A DNA stretch of 64,000 bases, from contig OZ025695.1 of the NCBI GenBank assembly GCA_964019335.1, positions 1 through 64,000 on the forward strand. Direction: 5' to 3'. This DNA is from Diplonema japonicum (lineage: Eukaryota > Euglenozoa > Diplonemea > Diplonemida > Diplonemidae). The translations under genes and the position numbers were made by a program. Of this stretch, positions 1 through 10,427 are shown piece by piece (position 1 is the stretch's first letter; every line of letters starts with the position of its first letter). The notes beneath the pieces are model-generated. The model made no database searches and was not told the DNA's origin. It worked only from the letters and a program-made list of their open reading frames with translations.

Positions 1-3000
1 AAGAGCCCCACGCTCATCAGGGCCGCCTCGCCCGGGACCTTCTCGTTCAGCCACCTGCAGTGCTCCTCCCAGTCTGCCGCGGAATCCCAGTCGTACATGG
101 GGTCGATCTCCTGGGAGATGTTCCGCGTCGCCACCAGGGATGCGATGTTCGCCACTCTCAGGTGCTCCTGGCAGCTCCTCAGGCCCAGCCCTCCCCTCCT
201 TACTGCTAGGCTTGCTTGTTTCCACTGGTGCCCCTCCAGCTCCCCTCCCGCCAGGCACCCCATCGTCGATCTGACCAACTCGTCGAACCTCTGCATGGCG
301 TCCCCAACATGGGTCTCAGGGATGGTCCGCATGAAGTGCACCATCTTGCCGAAAGACTGGCAGCTGCGAAGGAGGGCGTACCCCGACTGTGCCCGCATCT
401 TCGACTGCATCCGGAAGGTCTCCGCCAGCCTGTCGATCTTCCTGTGGAGGAAGGCGGTCGTGTACTCCGGTGTGCCGATCGGTGCCCCTAGCAGCTCGAA
501 GTTGCCGTCGCGGGACACTTTGTCCTTTCTGAAGCCCTTGAAGCCCCACTCGGCTGGGTCGTTGGGCTTCTCCCCGCGTACCCAGATGAGTTCGCATTTC
601 GCCGGCTTCACCGACAGGTGAACATCTGCGCTCAACTCCGTCAGGGTGTCCACCGCCTTCCTCACTTGCTCCACCTCGCCCGCGAAGACCCCATCGTCCA
701 GGTAAAACTGACAGATGTCCAAGTCCGTCTGTTCCTTGACCTTTTCAATGATGGGTTGGAGGGCGAGGGAGAAGAAGAGGGGTCCCAGAGGATCCCCTTG
801 CTGCACACCCTCCTTCGACTGCAGGACCTTCCCATCCCCGTACAGCAGGTTCGTGGGATTCTTGTAACAAAGTTGCGCCCATTTTTCCGCCCCAGCAGCC
901 TTCGCCCTCACTTGTCGCAAGATCTCGTGCCTGCTCATAGAATTGAAGGCGTTCGCGTAGTCCACCTTCACGATTACCCTGTTTCCCTCTCCCTGTTCCC
1001 TCTCCCTCTTCACGTATTGCCTAAAGGTGTGCACAGCCGCTTCCATGCCCGCCGGCACCGCCACCCCCAGTTGACCACCTTTCCTCAAGTACTCCGTGGC
1101 AACTGCAGGGGCTATTTTCACGACCAGGGCTTTCGCCACTAACCTCCTCAGGCATTCGCCCACCGCGATTGGGCGAACTCCCTTGTCCGGCTTCTTCAGC
1201 GGAGTAAGTGAACCGCCTGCTAGGAACGGGACGACGTCACTCGGGACCTCCCCCTGGACCATCACATTGCACGTCCTTGTCAGCGACTCTGTGATCCCTT
1301 TCGCCTTCGCCCTGCCCTCCACAGCTGCCCGGAGATGTTCCACGCTGAGGCCCGAAGGGCCCGCCGACTTCCCCTTGCCCAGGTCCTGCAGGGTGCGGAC
1401 ACACTCCAGGGGTGTAAGCACTTCCGCCTCTTCCGGCTCCCCCAGGTCCAGCAGGCTCGGGTCATGCATTGGTCTCGGGTGTAGCGCCTCGAGTTTCCTC
1501 TCTGTGTCCTCGTCGTCGTCCGCTAGCCCTACCGCCGTCAAGGCCGCATTCGCCTGGGAGAATCTCATCTCCCTGGTCAGCGTCTCCGCTCTGCTCAGGC
1601 GTGTCTCCTCCGTCGGCTCCTTCGGAGGTTCATACTTAGGCTTCGGCAGGTCCTCCCACAGCTCCTTGTGTTCTCCCCTCAGCCACTGTGCGAGCTTGTT
1701 CTTGTTGTTCTTCTCGTTGGTCTTCCTCCTATCCTTCCCACCCTTGCGCTTCGAGAGGCACACCTTGGGGAGCATCATGAGCATGACCCAGGACTCGTAG
1801 GTCTTCTCTTCCACTACCCTGTCCATGCATTGTTTGAGTGCCACACTCCAGTCCCTCCTCAGGCTGTCTGGGACCCACTTCAGCACCCTTACTTTTGCCG
1901 ACATCACTTCATCCAGGGAGGGGAGCTCCGACCTGTGCGGCGCCGCGCATCTCTCGGTGGGGGCGAACTCTCCCATCTCCTTCAGGCACTCCTCGTGCGC
2001 ACCCTTCTCCGTGCTCGCCAGTCTCCCACAGACACACGGGCGCAGGCCTATGCCCCGCAGATCCGCCTGCGATACCTCCGACTCCATCAGGTGATCGTTC
2101 AGGTGCTCCGTCAGGGTCGCGAACGACATGAAGGCCCTCCCCTTCATCCTTAGCGACCTCTCGCACCCATACACGGGGCAGTACAGGTCTGTCTTTGACT
2201 TCAACGGGGCGGCTTCCTCCGCTCTTCCGACCCCCGGGTCCACTCTTTTCTCTACTGGATCCGATACCTTCATGAAGTCTTCGCTAGGTGCCGCTGCGGG
2301 TTGCACCCCTGGCGCCTGCGACCTCACGCTGTAGGCCCACCCTCTCATCCTTTCCATCTGTTGTGTGTCTGCCTCCACCGGGTCATAGTGCTCGCCGTTG
2401 AAGCCCATGACGATGTGCGACCCTGCCGTCCCCAGGTCCACACCCTCTGCCGCTATCTCCAGCACCGACCACTCGCCTCCCACCACCACTAGGATAGGCC
2501 TCTGCCAAAGATCCGAGGCCGCCACCAGACATACGTGGTCTCCCCACGACTTGTCCTTGCTCATCTCCCTGACGTATTCCTCCAGGCCCTGGCTGCCCTC
2601 CTCCATGAAAGGCGAGTACTTCCCAGCCTCGGCCCGCATGTGCTCCATCACTTCTGCCCTCACCTCTACGTGCTTCCGTTCATCTCGGTGGAGGAAGTGG
2701 GCGATGGCTCGGAACATACAGTTCCCGTCTCCCGCCACTGGGACCAGTCTCGCGCCCGTGAACGATATGAGTGCATCCATTGTTGCTCTTCCGTCACCCT
2801 GGAGGCTTGGCTTGGCCTGCTGGGGCTTCTTCTTCTTCGACTTGGTTTTCCCGGCACCCGCCTGGTTCGAGCATTCCGGACACTTTTTGCTGCTAGCCGC
2901 GCATATTCCCGGGCAGCTCTCGCATATTCCAAAACCCATCTCCACTACCTGCTCCGCCGTGATGCCGTCTTGCTTCCGCCAGTGACCAGCGACATGGTAC

Positions 3001-4264
3001 CGGAGTCCCCCCTTGGTCTTCGCCTTGAAGTCGCAGCTTTTGCACTCGAATGCTGCCCCTCCTCTCAAGGCACTCCCTGGGAGGGCGACACTGCGTCTCG
3101 AGCATGGGGGGGGCTCGGCGGTTGCTTTCAGCCCCTGGTGGAAGGGGAGGGGAAGGGACTGGGGAAACGGAGGAGGAGGGGGTAGTGGAGACGAGGGAGG
3201 GAAGTGAGGGTTAGAAGAGCTCCTGCCCCCAGCCTTGAATGAAGGTCTGCCAGGCCTTCTACCCACCCACCTTCTCCTCGTTCTCCTCGTGGGGCGCGAC
3301 CCTTCCCCTTGTGCACTTGAGTGGCCACCAAGGTCTGGGGCAGGGGCGAGGGTGACAAGGCAGCATAGAAGGTGGAACAGAATGGGGAGGGCAACCCTCC
3401 ACCCACCGCTCTCCACTTCCCTTTCCGCCTGCCTTTCCTCCAACCTCCTGCGCCTCGTTCTTGCTTCCCTCCTGCCTGCGTTCTTCGCTTCCCTTCTCGC
3501 TCTCTTCCTCTCCTGCCTCCCTGCCTCTTCCCTGTCGGCCTCTGCTTCCCTGGCCGCCTGCCTCCTCCGCCTCCTCGCCTCCAGAGCAGCCTCCGTCCTC
3601 CTCCTCTTCCTCTCCTTCTTCTTCGGGGCTGCCTCCTTCTTCCTCCCAGTTCGCACACCCCTGCGCCTTTCCCTGGGTGGGTTCCACCGGGTCGCCCTGC
3701 CAGCCGTTTTCACCGTGTTTCCTCCCACTATTCCTTGGAGTGGGGGCAGGGCGTGCGTGGACGGTGGGCGCGGTCCCTCTTGGGGTCTCCTCAAAGTCCT
3801 GAGGTAGACCTTATTCCCCATATGCACGTCTACATAGGGGGGAAGGGGTGCCTTCGCTGGGGCAGGTGCGGGTCGGGTGTGTGGCCTAGGGGCAGGGTCC
3901 CGGTGGCTCTCAGGGGGGATGGGTATGTCTCCTACAGGGGGTGGGGGTGGAGTTATTAGTGGAGGGGGGCTGGTGGGGGGCTGCACATGAGTGGGCTTGT
4001 CCTTTTCGGGGGAGGAGGGTGGGTTTGGTAGTGGGAGGGGGTTGGTGGGGGGCTGTACAGGGGTAGGGAGGGGGCTGGTCTCACGCGGGTCCTCCGGATG
4101 GCAGGGGGTTGGGTCGGGGACACATCTGAGGGTGACGGAGACCCTCCGGCCCTCCGTCGCTCCTGCCGGGATGGTGTGTGTCCACCCGTGCCTCGCTTCC
4201 CCCTCCAGCACCGCCCACGACCTGGGGGGGACGTGGAAGCGTGCTTCCTTCCCACCCTTTCGGA

Positions 4265-4268
<4 letters not shown>
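1..4268 (-). CDS. Retroelement copy A polyprotein: AlkB tail, Pro-rich, C2H2 finger, OTU protease, reverse transcriptase (partial)
   Basis: One minus-strand frame is open from an ATG at 4268 to the left window edge (about 1422 codons, no stop found by scanning). Seen in order: an AlkB-like 2OG-Fe(II) dioxygenase tail at about aa 12-50 (PPRSWAVLEGEAR, then WTHTI and RRVSVTLR, matching the last Fe-binding His and the 2OG-binding Arg region); a Pro-rich stretch to about aa 150; an Arg/Glu-rich basic region; a C2H2 finger near aa 405 (FECKSC then H-x4-H) with more CxxC pairs; an OTU cysteine protease (GDGNCMFRA near aa 510, GEHYDPV near aa 625); and a reverse transcriptase with KSAGPSG, RPIAVGE, VKVDYANAF, QQGDPLGPLFF and FYLDDG at about aa 970-1195. 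The RT and OTU calls are strong; the AlkB call rests on its C-terminal motif only, because the domain is cut at a poly-A tract. The endonuclease expected after the RT lies beyond the edge but is present in copy B. Confidence 0.9.
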
Positions 4269-4290
<22 letters not shown>

Positions 4291-4295
<5 letters not shown>

Positions 4296-4465
4296 GGGGA
4301 CTTGAGAAAATAAATAAAAAGGGGGACTTGAGAAAATAAATAAAAAGGGGGACTTGAGAAAATAAATAAAAAGGGGGACTTGAGAAAATAAATAAAAAGG
4401 GGGACTTGAGAAAATAAATAAAAAGGGGGACTTGAGAAAATAAATAAAAAGGGGGACTTGAGAAT
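4291..4465. repeat. 26-bp tandem repeat (about 7 units) between two T-tracts
   Basis: GGGGGACTTGAGAAAATAAA followed by TAAAAA repeats with unit starts at 4295, 4321, 4347, 4373, 4399, 4425 and 4451 and essentially no variation. It is bounded by poly-T runs at 4268-4290 and about 4467-4486, and abuts the point where the copy A coding frame begins. The 60-70 aa ORF read through it is a repeat artefact. Confidence 0.95.
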
Positions 4466-4499
4466 GTTTTTTTTTTTTTTTTTTTTCTTCAAAAGACAC

Positions 4500-5098
4500 A
4501 CAAGGCACGATAAATCTTAAGAGAAAATAAAAATATTCCAAAACAGACAATCAAGTTCCAACCTGGGAGGAAGGCATGGGTTTCTCTTTTTCTTTATGGG
4601 AGGGAGAGGGGAAGAAGAAGAAGCAACTCCAAATGATAAAAATTCAAAAATAAAAATCTCAAAAAAGGCTTAAAAGAAGAAGAGGCAAATTCAAAAACAT
4701 ACTAGGGAGGAATGAGTGGGGCAGGGGGTAAAATTTAGGAGGGGGAAAGAGGGAGAATCAAAAAAGGGGAAAGGGGCAGAGTGACCAATGTCCATGCGAA
4801 AAAGCATAGAGCGGGGGAAGAAGAAAATCAAAAACAGGAAAAACACATCACCACAAAAGAAAAAAGAAAAAAAAAAAAAAAACGTCGACCGAGATGGTTC
4901 CACTTCAAAAAGAAAAAGAAAAAGAAAAACAGAAAAATAAAAAAAAAAAAAAAAAAAAAAGGAAAAACAAAAAGAAAAAAAAAAAAAAAGGAAAAAAAAA
5001 AAAAATCTAAGTGGTTCTATCTAGCCTGGCCGTTGTAGCACCTGTTCCTATTCTTTTATTTTTCCCTTTTTTTTTTCTCAGAAAAAAAAAAAAAAAAG
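4500..5098. repeat. A-rich low-complexity tract, 3' side of retroelement copy B
   Basis: About 600 bp dominated on the + strand by A-runs and AAAAAG repeats, with no coding signal. On the minus strand it follows the last ORF of copy B and would be a T-rich tail rather than a poly-A tail. I cannot place the exact element end. Confidence 0.6.
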
Positions 5099-5154
5099 TT
5101 TCACATCTTCCTATGGCGGGGGGGGGGAGAACAGCCCCCCACACCCCCGCTGGC

Positions 5155-6225
5155 CTATCTGGCCAGCGAGCCTTTGGACCTCTTCTTGTGGGGTATGGGC
5201 CCCACCCGTGCCCTCCCCGACTCGAGCTGCAGCCAAGCCACCGCACTGTTCACCGGGGCCCAGTTCTCCTTGTTGCGCACCTTGACCGTGTCCCGCACCA
5301 GGTCGTCGCTCCCCAGCTCTTCCATCAACCTGTGCTCCGCCAAGAACTTGAACTGGGGCCCGGTCATCCCCTTGAGCTCACCCCTGCATATGTTGGCTTC
5401 GACCACGGTGCCATCCGCCCCCGTACCCTTCAGATAGATGTAGCCACCCTCCACACAATCCGAGTCAGTACTGGCCGATCGGGCCCGGGCCCGCTTCTTG
5501 TCCTTCTTGCTCCACTTCAGCTCTTCCAGGGTGGGGAGGTCCGTGGCAACCACCTCAGGCCGCCTCTCCCTGTCTTCCTCCTTCTTCCGGGCCAACAGCC
5601 CAAGGTACCTCTCAAAGGAGACGTCCTCGAACAACCCCGGGACCGTCACCACCGCTGACTGCAGGTCGACCTCTTCAACACCCATCTTCCGCAGATGGTC
5701 CTGGACAGTGCGCCTCGTCTCCTTCTCGCAGGGCCCCCTCCCCTCGTAGACGTCGAGGGTGACCTTCCTTCCATCCCTCACCCACGCCTTCACTTTGATC
5801 AGGTCCTTGACCTTTCCCACTGGGGCCCTTATCCTTGCGTCGCACCTCTCCAAGAACTCACGTAGTGTCACCTTGGTAGCGCCGGCTCCCGCCGCAATGC
5901 CCACTACCCCTTCCTTCCCCGGTGTCGGGTGGTGTCTGCACCCCCGGGTCTGCAACTTGACCACCCTCCATGCCGTTTCCAGAGTCCCCTTGAGCACGCC
6001 ACCCTTGAAACGAACAGGTTGCACCGCCGAACACCCACACGCGTACGTGATCTGGAAATCCTGGACCGTCCTCGGGAACTCGAACTCGCGGTATGTTTCC
6101 GACTTCTGCACCTCACAACCCACAATGCGGCTGCGGCGCTCTCCGTCCGACCCACCTTCCAAGCTTGCGAAGTACTGCTTTACCATCATGTATCCAAGTC
6201 CAGCGATACCAATCTGGCCAGCCAT
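5155..6225 (-). CDS. Retroelement copy B: terminal ORF of unknown function
   Basis: 356 aa from the ATG at 6225 (MAGQIGIAGLGYMMVKQYF). The longer ORF starting at 6306 adds about 27 residues that read as antisense of the preceding ORF. It has a hydrophobic start, Cys-containing middle (YACGCSAVQPVRF, RGCRHH), a Lys/Arg-rich segment (KKDKKRARARS) and a basic C-terminus. No family recognised. It is in the same frame as the endonuclease ORF but separated by stops. A second, near-identical partial copy at 48111-48335 shows that this ORF belongs to a repeated element rather than to the host. Confidence 0.65.
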   Translation of the reverse strand: MAGQIGIAGLGYMMVKQYFASLEGGSDGERRSRIVGCEVQKSETYREFEFPRTVQDFQITYACGCSAVQPVRFKGGVLKGTLETAWRVVKLQTRGCRHHPTPGKEGVVGIAAGAGATKVTLREFLERCDARIRAPVGKVKDLIKVKAWVRDGRKVTLDVYEGRGPCEKETRRTVQDHLRKMGVEEVDLQSAVVTVPGLFEDVSFERYLGLLARKKEEDRERRPEVVATDLPTLEELKWSKKDKKRARARSASTDSDCVEGGYIYLKGTGADGTVVEANICRGELKGMTGPQFKFLAEHRLMEELGSDDLVRDTVKVRNKENWAPVNSAVAWLQLESGRARVGPIPHKKRSKGSLAR

Positions 6226-6457
6226 AGCCACCTCCAGTGGAACACTCGGCCTTCGCAAGAAGCATCTCCTCAGTCCTCTCCCTTCCAGGGTCCGTTCCTT
6301 CTTCAAGGATGATCTCCACCCGGCCCTCGAACTGGATGATGAACTTGAGCAGTCGGTCCCCCGGCCTCGCCCTCAGTGGCACCATCGCTCTCGGAATTGG
6401 GATGCCCATCACCACATCAATCGGGTCAAGCTGAACGAAGTCTCCCCCTACTTCCAC
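6113..6457 (-). CDS. Retroelement copy B: small overlapping ORF of unknown function
   Basis: The frame opens at a GTG that overlaps the stop of the endonuclease ORF; the first ATG is at 6409 (98 aa from there). Residues such as VVMGIPIPRAM and LLKFIIQFEGRVEIILEE look like real protein (alternating hydrophobic strands) up to about 6230, where the next ORF starts in another frame. It may be a separate product, or may be joined to its neighbours by ribosomal frameshifting. I do not recognise it. Confidence 0.4.
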   Translation of the reverse strand: MEVGGDFVQLDPIDVVMGIPIPRAMVPLRARPGDRLLKFIIQFEGRVEIILEEGTDPGRERTEEMLLAKAECSTGGGYGWPDWYRWTWIHDGKAVLRKLGRWVGRRAPQPHCGL

Positions 6458-8037
6458 CTGCTGTTCCCTTTCCGGTGCCCCGACTCTCCCTCCGGCGTCT
6501 GGATCCCACCCCTAGGTGTGTCAGGCCCCGACTGGCTGCCTCCGCTCGGTGCGTTCCCGCCCTCTTTGGTCCCTTCGGGGGCGTCATCCGCCTGCGGCTT
6601 CAGAGTCCTCCCACCGCCCTGTCTCTTCGCAGCTTGTTCCCTACAGAATTCGCTCACGGTCATCTTCCTCGTAGCAGTTGTCGCACTCTGGTCCCCCTTG
6701 TTCGAGTCCCTCTGGGCCTCCGTATCCCCCTTAGGACACTGGTCCAAGGTCTGGTTCACCGCAGCGTCAGTCGCCCCTTGTCTCTTCCCATCTTCCTGGG
6801 CCTTCGGGTCAAGCTCCCCTCCCTGCCCAGCCCTCTCGCTGGATCCTGTTCCGACCATCTCCGTGTCTTCTCCTCCCGGCGAGGCTGCTTCGAGTCCTGC
6901 TCCCGCTTTCCCTTGTGTTCCACCCTCCACCGGTTCCGCCTTTCGCTGCTGCTGCATTCGGGCGTCCAGGTCCTTCTTCGTCTGCTCCAGAAGGGCATCC
7001 AGCTGGTGGGCCACCGTGATTGGGGGTCCGCCTCCCTGTCCCTTCACTTCCCTCTCGGACGACTCCTCAGCTTCGGTGGTTTTTTCATTGCCGAAGGAGT
7101 CCTCTGTGAGGTCAGTGTTGGATTCAGTGTTGGGTTCGTTGTTCGCTTCCTCGTTGTCCTTTTTTTCCTCTTCGCCGTCCGGTACCGGGGGCCCTGGATC
7201 CAACTGTACAGGCCCTTTGACTAACAGCGCCCCTGCTATCGATCTCATCATGGCCGTTGACACCTCTTGGACCACACGCCTGTGTATCGAGACTCTGTCC
7301 CCGTGAGCCCGCGCAGCTATGCTCCTGGACAGTTTCTTCGTGAGGTAGACTGCTGCCTCCCCGAACCCCCCAAAGGTCTCCATCACGAAAGGTACAAAGG
7401 CCACGCGTGTCTTGGCGAGCTCCGCCTCATACTTCTGGCGCTTGTAGTGTTCCGCCTTCGCCGCTGCGTATCCCGCAGTCTTCGCCGCCTGGTTGACACA
7501 AGACTCGTTCCTCGGGTGCACGATGACCACGTCCATAGCCATTGGGCGGGAACCCCCCACCCCACCTGGGAAGAACACGTCCGCCGGGCGCTGGGACGAC
7601 CCCGGTATCAGCCCCGTCTTCTCCATCGTTGCGCTCACCCCGGCCCACTGACAGTGTCTGTGGATGGTCTCCTTCACCCGGTCGTGCCTCGCAATCCTGG
7701 CGTTGCCGCATCCCTGGGCATGGTCACCCCATACGTCCATCCCCTCAGTCTTGCACCTCGGGTCGTGGCAGCTCTCACCCTGCTTGTAGACCGGAGCCCC
7801 CAACCACCACTTGATCAGAGCCCCAAACTCGTTGTCCGACAGCTGGTTGTAGAAGTCAGGCGTCGCCGTCAACCACGCTCCCGCATAGTGCATTGACTCC
7901 GACATCAACCTCGCTCTCGAGCGTGCATCTGCTTTCGCCAAGAGGTCCTCCAGCGCCTTCTCATCAAGCACCCTAGAGAGCCACCTCTGGCTGCAGATGT
8001 GGGGGGCCTTGGCCACCATGTCGGGTGTAATCTGCAT
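6448..8037 (-). CDS. Retroelement copy B: CCHC knuckle and restriction-like endonuclease (RLE) ORF
   Basis: 529 aa. A Cys/His cluster at about aa 90-112 (C-x4-C-x10-H-x3-C) is followed by an endonuclease-like region: RPADVFFPG, then MAMDVVIVHP, then KRQKYEAEL and FVPFVMETFGGFG. This order (knuckle, PD-D core, K-x-x-KY) is the layout of the restriction-like endonuclease at the C-terminus of R2/NeSL/Dualen-type non-LTR retrotransposons, where it nicks the target DNA for target-primed reverse transcription. The last 250 residues are Glu/Gly/Thr-rich and disordered. The ATG at 8037 is probably internal to the ancestral polyprotein; upstream sequence in frame reaches a stop within about 15 codons. 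Confidence 0.8.
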   Translation of the reverse strand: MQITPDMVAKAPHICSQRWLSRVLDEKALEDLLAKADARSRARLMSESMHYAGAWLTATPDFYNQLSDNEFGALIKWWLGAPVYKQGESCHDPRCKTEGMDVWGDHAQGCGNARIARHDRVKETIHRHCQWAGVSATMEKTGLIPGSSQRPADVFFPGGVGGSRPMAMDVVIVHPRNESCVNQAAKTAGYAAAKAEHYKRQKYEAELAKTRVAFVPFVMETFGGFGEAAVYLTKKLSRSIAARAHGDRVSIHRRVVQEVSTAMMRSIAGALLVKGPVQLDPGPPVPDGEEEKKDNEEANNEPNTESNTDLTEDSFGNEKTTEAEESSEREVKGQGGGPPITVAHQLDALLEQTKKDLDARMQQQRKAEPVEGGTQGKAGAGLEAASPGGEDTEMVGTGSSERAGQGGELDPKAQEDGKRQGATDAAVNQTLDQCPKGDTEAQRDSNKGDQSATTATRKMTVSEFCREQAAKRQGGGRTLKPQADDAPEGTKEGGNAPSGGSQSGPDTPRGGIQTPEGESGHRKGNSRWK

Positions 8038-8281
8038 GCCGCCCTTCGGGTTTGCGGGTTGAGGGAAATAACAAAAGACCTACGGCCCCAAGGAAGGCGG
8101 TGAAAACAGCCATGGTGGGCCAGCCCTGGCAGACAGGGAGCCTGAACACCAAGAACACCGCGGAGCCAAATTTGCATCCGGAATTTTCGGTTTTCAAACT
8201 TACAAAAACCCCCTGTAGGCATCTGCGTCCGTCCAGCCCCATTTTGGCACCCCTTTTGGGTGCGGGAAAAAAAAAAAGGGT

Positions 8282-8608
8282 TTGCGGGTTTGCGGGCTTT
8301 TTAAAAACCTTTTTTGGACAACTACAAACGACTTCTCCCATACTGAAGACCCTTGTGATGAGATGTCCCGATCAATCTGTGAAGCTATCACAGAGAGAGT
8401 GTTGAAGTATAGCGATGTCAAGTATATGTTGATTAAGGACAGTGGGAAGACAATCATCACGACGTCAACTTCACTCGAAAAAGTGATTGCAAAGCACATG
8501 GGAGAAGGACCCCAACAGATCCGTGACAAACACTTGAAGCTGGTGCAGCAGAATGGGGAGAAGACAATGGAGATAAGTGGTGATGCCATTCAAACCGGCG
8601 GTCGGTGA
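8282..8608 (+). CDS. Unrecognised ORF or gene fragment next to copy B
   Basis: 108 codons on the + strand, opposite to all other genes. From about codon 25 the sequence looks protein-like (CDEMSRSICEAITERVLKY, then LEKVIAKHMGEGPQQIRDKH), with charged helices and normal codon use. The first 25 residues cross low-complexity DNA and are probably not coding. The frame ends at GGTCGGTGAGTCGG, which could be a splice donor or a plain stop. No function assigned. Confidence 0.3.
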   Translation: MRVCGLFKNLFWTTTNDFSHTEDPCDEMSRSICEAITERVLKYSDVKYMLIKDSGKTIITTSTSLEKVIAKHMGEGPQQIRDKHLKLVQQNGEKTMEISGDAIQTGGR

Positions 8609-10182
8609 GTCGGAGATGCAGTCGGGGTAAGTGTAGGTGTAGGGTTTAGGTGTGTGTGTGTCATGGCTATATAACCATGAGACCTGCAAAGACCCGCCGA
8701 TGAATTTAAAAAAAGGTCTTGTTCGCTGCGCCGCGCTGAGCATTCCACCCTCCCATCCCATATTTGAACCACCCGAGTCCTTCCTCTGAACCACTTTGTT
8801 TGTCTTTCTCGACACCTTGGGTCTTGCAGTGCGCCACCGTCTCATTTTTTTATATTTTGTGTGTTGCAGTAAAACAAAACTATTTTTATTTTTGTTACTT
8901 TTAAACGAAGATGGTACGAATAAATGGAATTCAAAGAAAGAAAGAAAATGTGCGCGGGAGTGCTCACTAATTAATAAAATAGAAGTTTTTTAAAAAGAAG
9001 GAAACCAGCTGCGAACTGCGGGGGTTTTTGTGATGACACGTAGCCGACGCTTGATGTGTGAGGTGTCCGAGAGGCAGTCGCCTTTCACCGTTAGGTTTAC
9101 GTTTGGCCGTACTCTAGAACGAAACCGGCTTTCACTGACCTCCTGAGGATCTCGGGTCAATTCGTACCCTCGTTTGGCTCTACTTCTGATGCATGCAAGT
9201 CCTTACATCGGGTTTGTTTTTTTTTCCGGGTTTTCTTCTTTTTTTTTAATCCGTACGCAATGTCCGGCCTGCCGCCTCGCAGACGTACCACCTTGTCATC
9301 TTTCGTTGTACCTTTTACTATAAATGCGAAAGGCAAAAAAGAAAAGGGGGGGGGTAAAGAAGTAACAGGCTGGGGGGGGGGGGGGGGGGGGGGGTAAGGA
9401 TGAGAAGAAAGGGAAATTGACAGCACTATACAAGAATGCAGAAACAAAACACCCTAAGACTGCCGGAGAGGCGCAGCAGGCCAAAACACGACAAATAGAG
9501 AAATAGAGAACCGAATTTTTGAAATATTTCCAAAACTACATCAAAAGAACTTTCATTTTTTAAAAAAGAAAATACAATAGAATTTTACTTTACCTGTTCG
9601 GTGCAATATTTTGTTAAAAACAAAGAGGGACAAGAAAAAACAACGAAAATATTCCAAAAATACGGATGTCGATCTCTCGAAAAAATCACTAAAAGAAGGG
9701 AGAATTGTCAGCATGAGACCCACTCAAAAAAAAAAAAAAAAAAAAAAGAAGGAAAGAAAAAAAGTGTGGGATCACCGCTTCCCGTACGAGCGGAGCTAGG
9801 AGGAAAGAACATATAGCAAACGGTAAGGGTCAAGCTACTACGCAACCCGAACCTATTATTTCTTTTTTTATTTTCTTTTTTGAATTAATGTGTCCCCACC
9901 CAGATGCGATGAGGAGTGAAAAGAGAACGAAAGAAACTGAAAGTTGCGTAGTCCTGGTTATCCGACGACCAGGAAGCAGTCGGATCGGCTATTAACAACA
10001 TAAAAGGTTTTTCTTTTTTCTTTCTTGCATACCAGATTTGTACTTATTTTGTTTCCGTATTAATAATATGCCGTTAATGTCTTGTACTGTATAAGTACCT
10101 TTTTTCGGAACAATACAAAATTATTTTTATTTTTATTTATCTTTTTGCCCCCTCCCAAGTGTTTTTGGCTGGGGACCCCATA
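8609..10182. other. Non-coding A+T-rich interval
   Basis: No ORF with coding character. It contains homopolymer runs (poly-G at about 9373-9394, poly-A at 9727-9746) and scattered GC patches, for example 9000-9190. Nothing else identified. Confidence 0.6.
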
Positions 10183-10230
10183 AATAAAGTAGACTTTATT
10201 TCCCGGCGGGAAATAAAGTACTTTATATAA
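10183..10230. repeat. Hairpin with AATAAAGT/ACTTTATT arms
   Basis: ACTTTATTTCCC-GGC-GGGAAATAAAGT (10193-10219) is a perfect 12-bp stem. The same arm sequence, with GTGGACTTTATTT, returns inverted at 11334-11358, so this could be the left terminus of an element that ends near 11360. Confidence 0.75.
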
Positions 10231-10353
10231 CTCCAGTCAGATTTTCAACGAATATAATATTTCACATTATTTCACGCTTCACTTTATTTTCATTGCAGAT
10301 TTCAGGCTTGTTTTAGGAAGAAAACAGGGGCAGAAATGAAAATTACTTTATGA

Positions 10354-10379
10354 GTGAATATAAAGTACTTTATATTCAC
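10354..10379. repeat. Perfect 26-bp palindrome
   Basis: GTGAATATAAAGT and its exact reverse complement are joined without a spacer. It shares the AAAGTACTTT core with the hairpin at 10193-10219. Confidence 0.9.
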
Positions 10380-10427
10380 GCTTGCCCTATTTTCACTGCA
10401 CAGCAAGGGTTGGGGCGCAAACACGGA

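Larger units (their letters stand above)
5099..8058 (-). mobile_element. 5'-truncated non-LTR retroelement copy B
   Basis: GC-rich block of about 3 kb carrying the 3' half of the same kind of element as copy A: a CCHC knuckle plus restriction-like endonuclease ORF, then two downstream ORFs. It has no reverse transcriptase of its own: the homologous frame stops a few codons before 8037, so it looks like a typical 5'-truncated insertion. A 225-bp internal piece of its last ORF recurs at 48111-48335. That the two copies belong to one family is inferred from strand, composition and complementary domain content, since the window contains no overlap between them. Confidence 0.8.

Noticed and set aside
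618-2334. Overlapping plus-strand ORFs over the reverse transcriptase region
   Set aside because: Shadows of the open minus frame that contains QGDPLGP and YLDDG.
4291-4465. 26-bp repeat array considered as CRISPR or telomere
   Set aside because: No spacers between units, and the unit does not match known telomere repeats; it is an internal minisatellite.
5759-7306. 515-codon plus-strand ORF, the longest on that strand in the first 8 kb
   Set aside because: It is antisense to the endonuclease and neighbouring retroelement ORFs, is Ser/Pro/Leu-rich with no domain, and disappears where GC content drops. The minus strand carries the recognised motifs.
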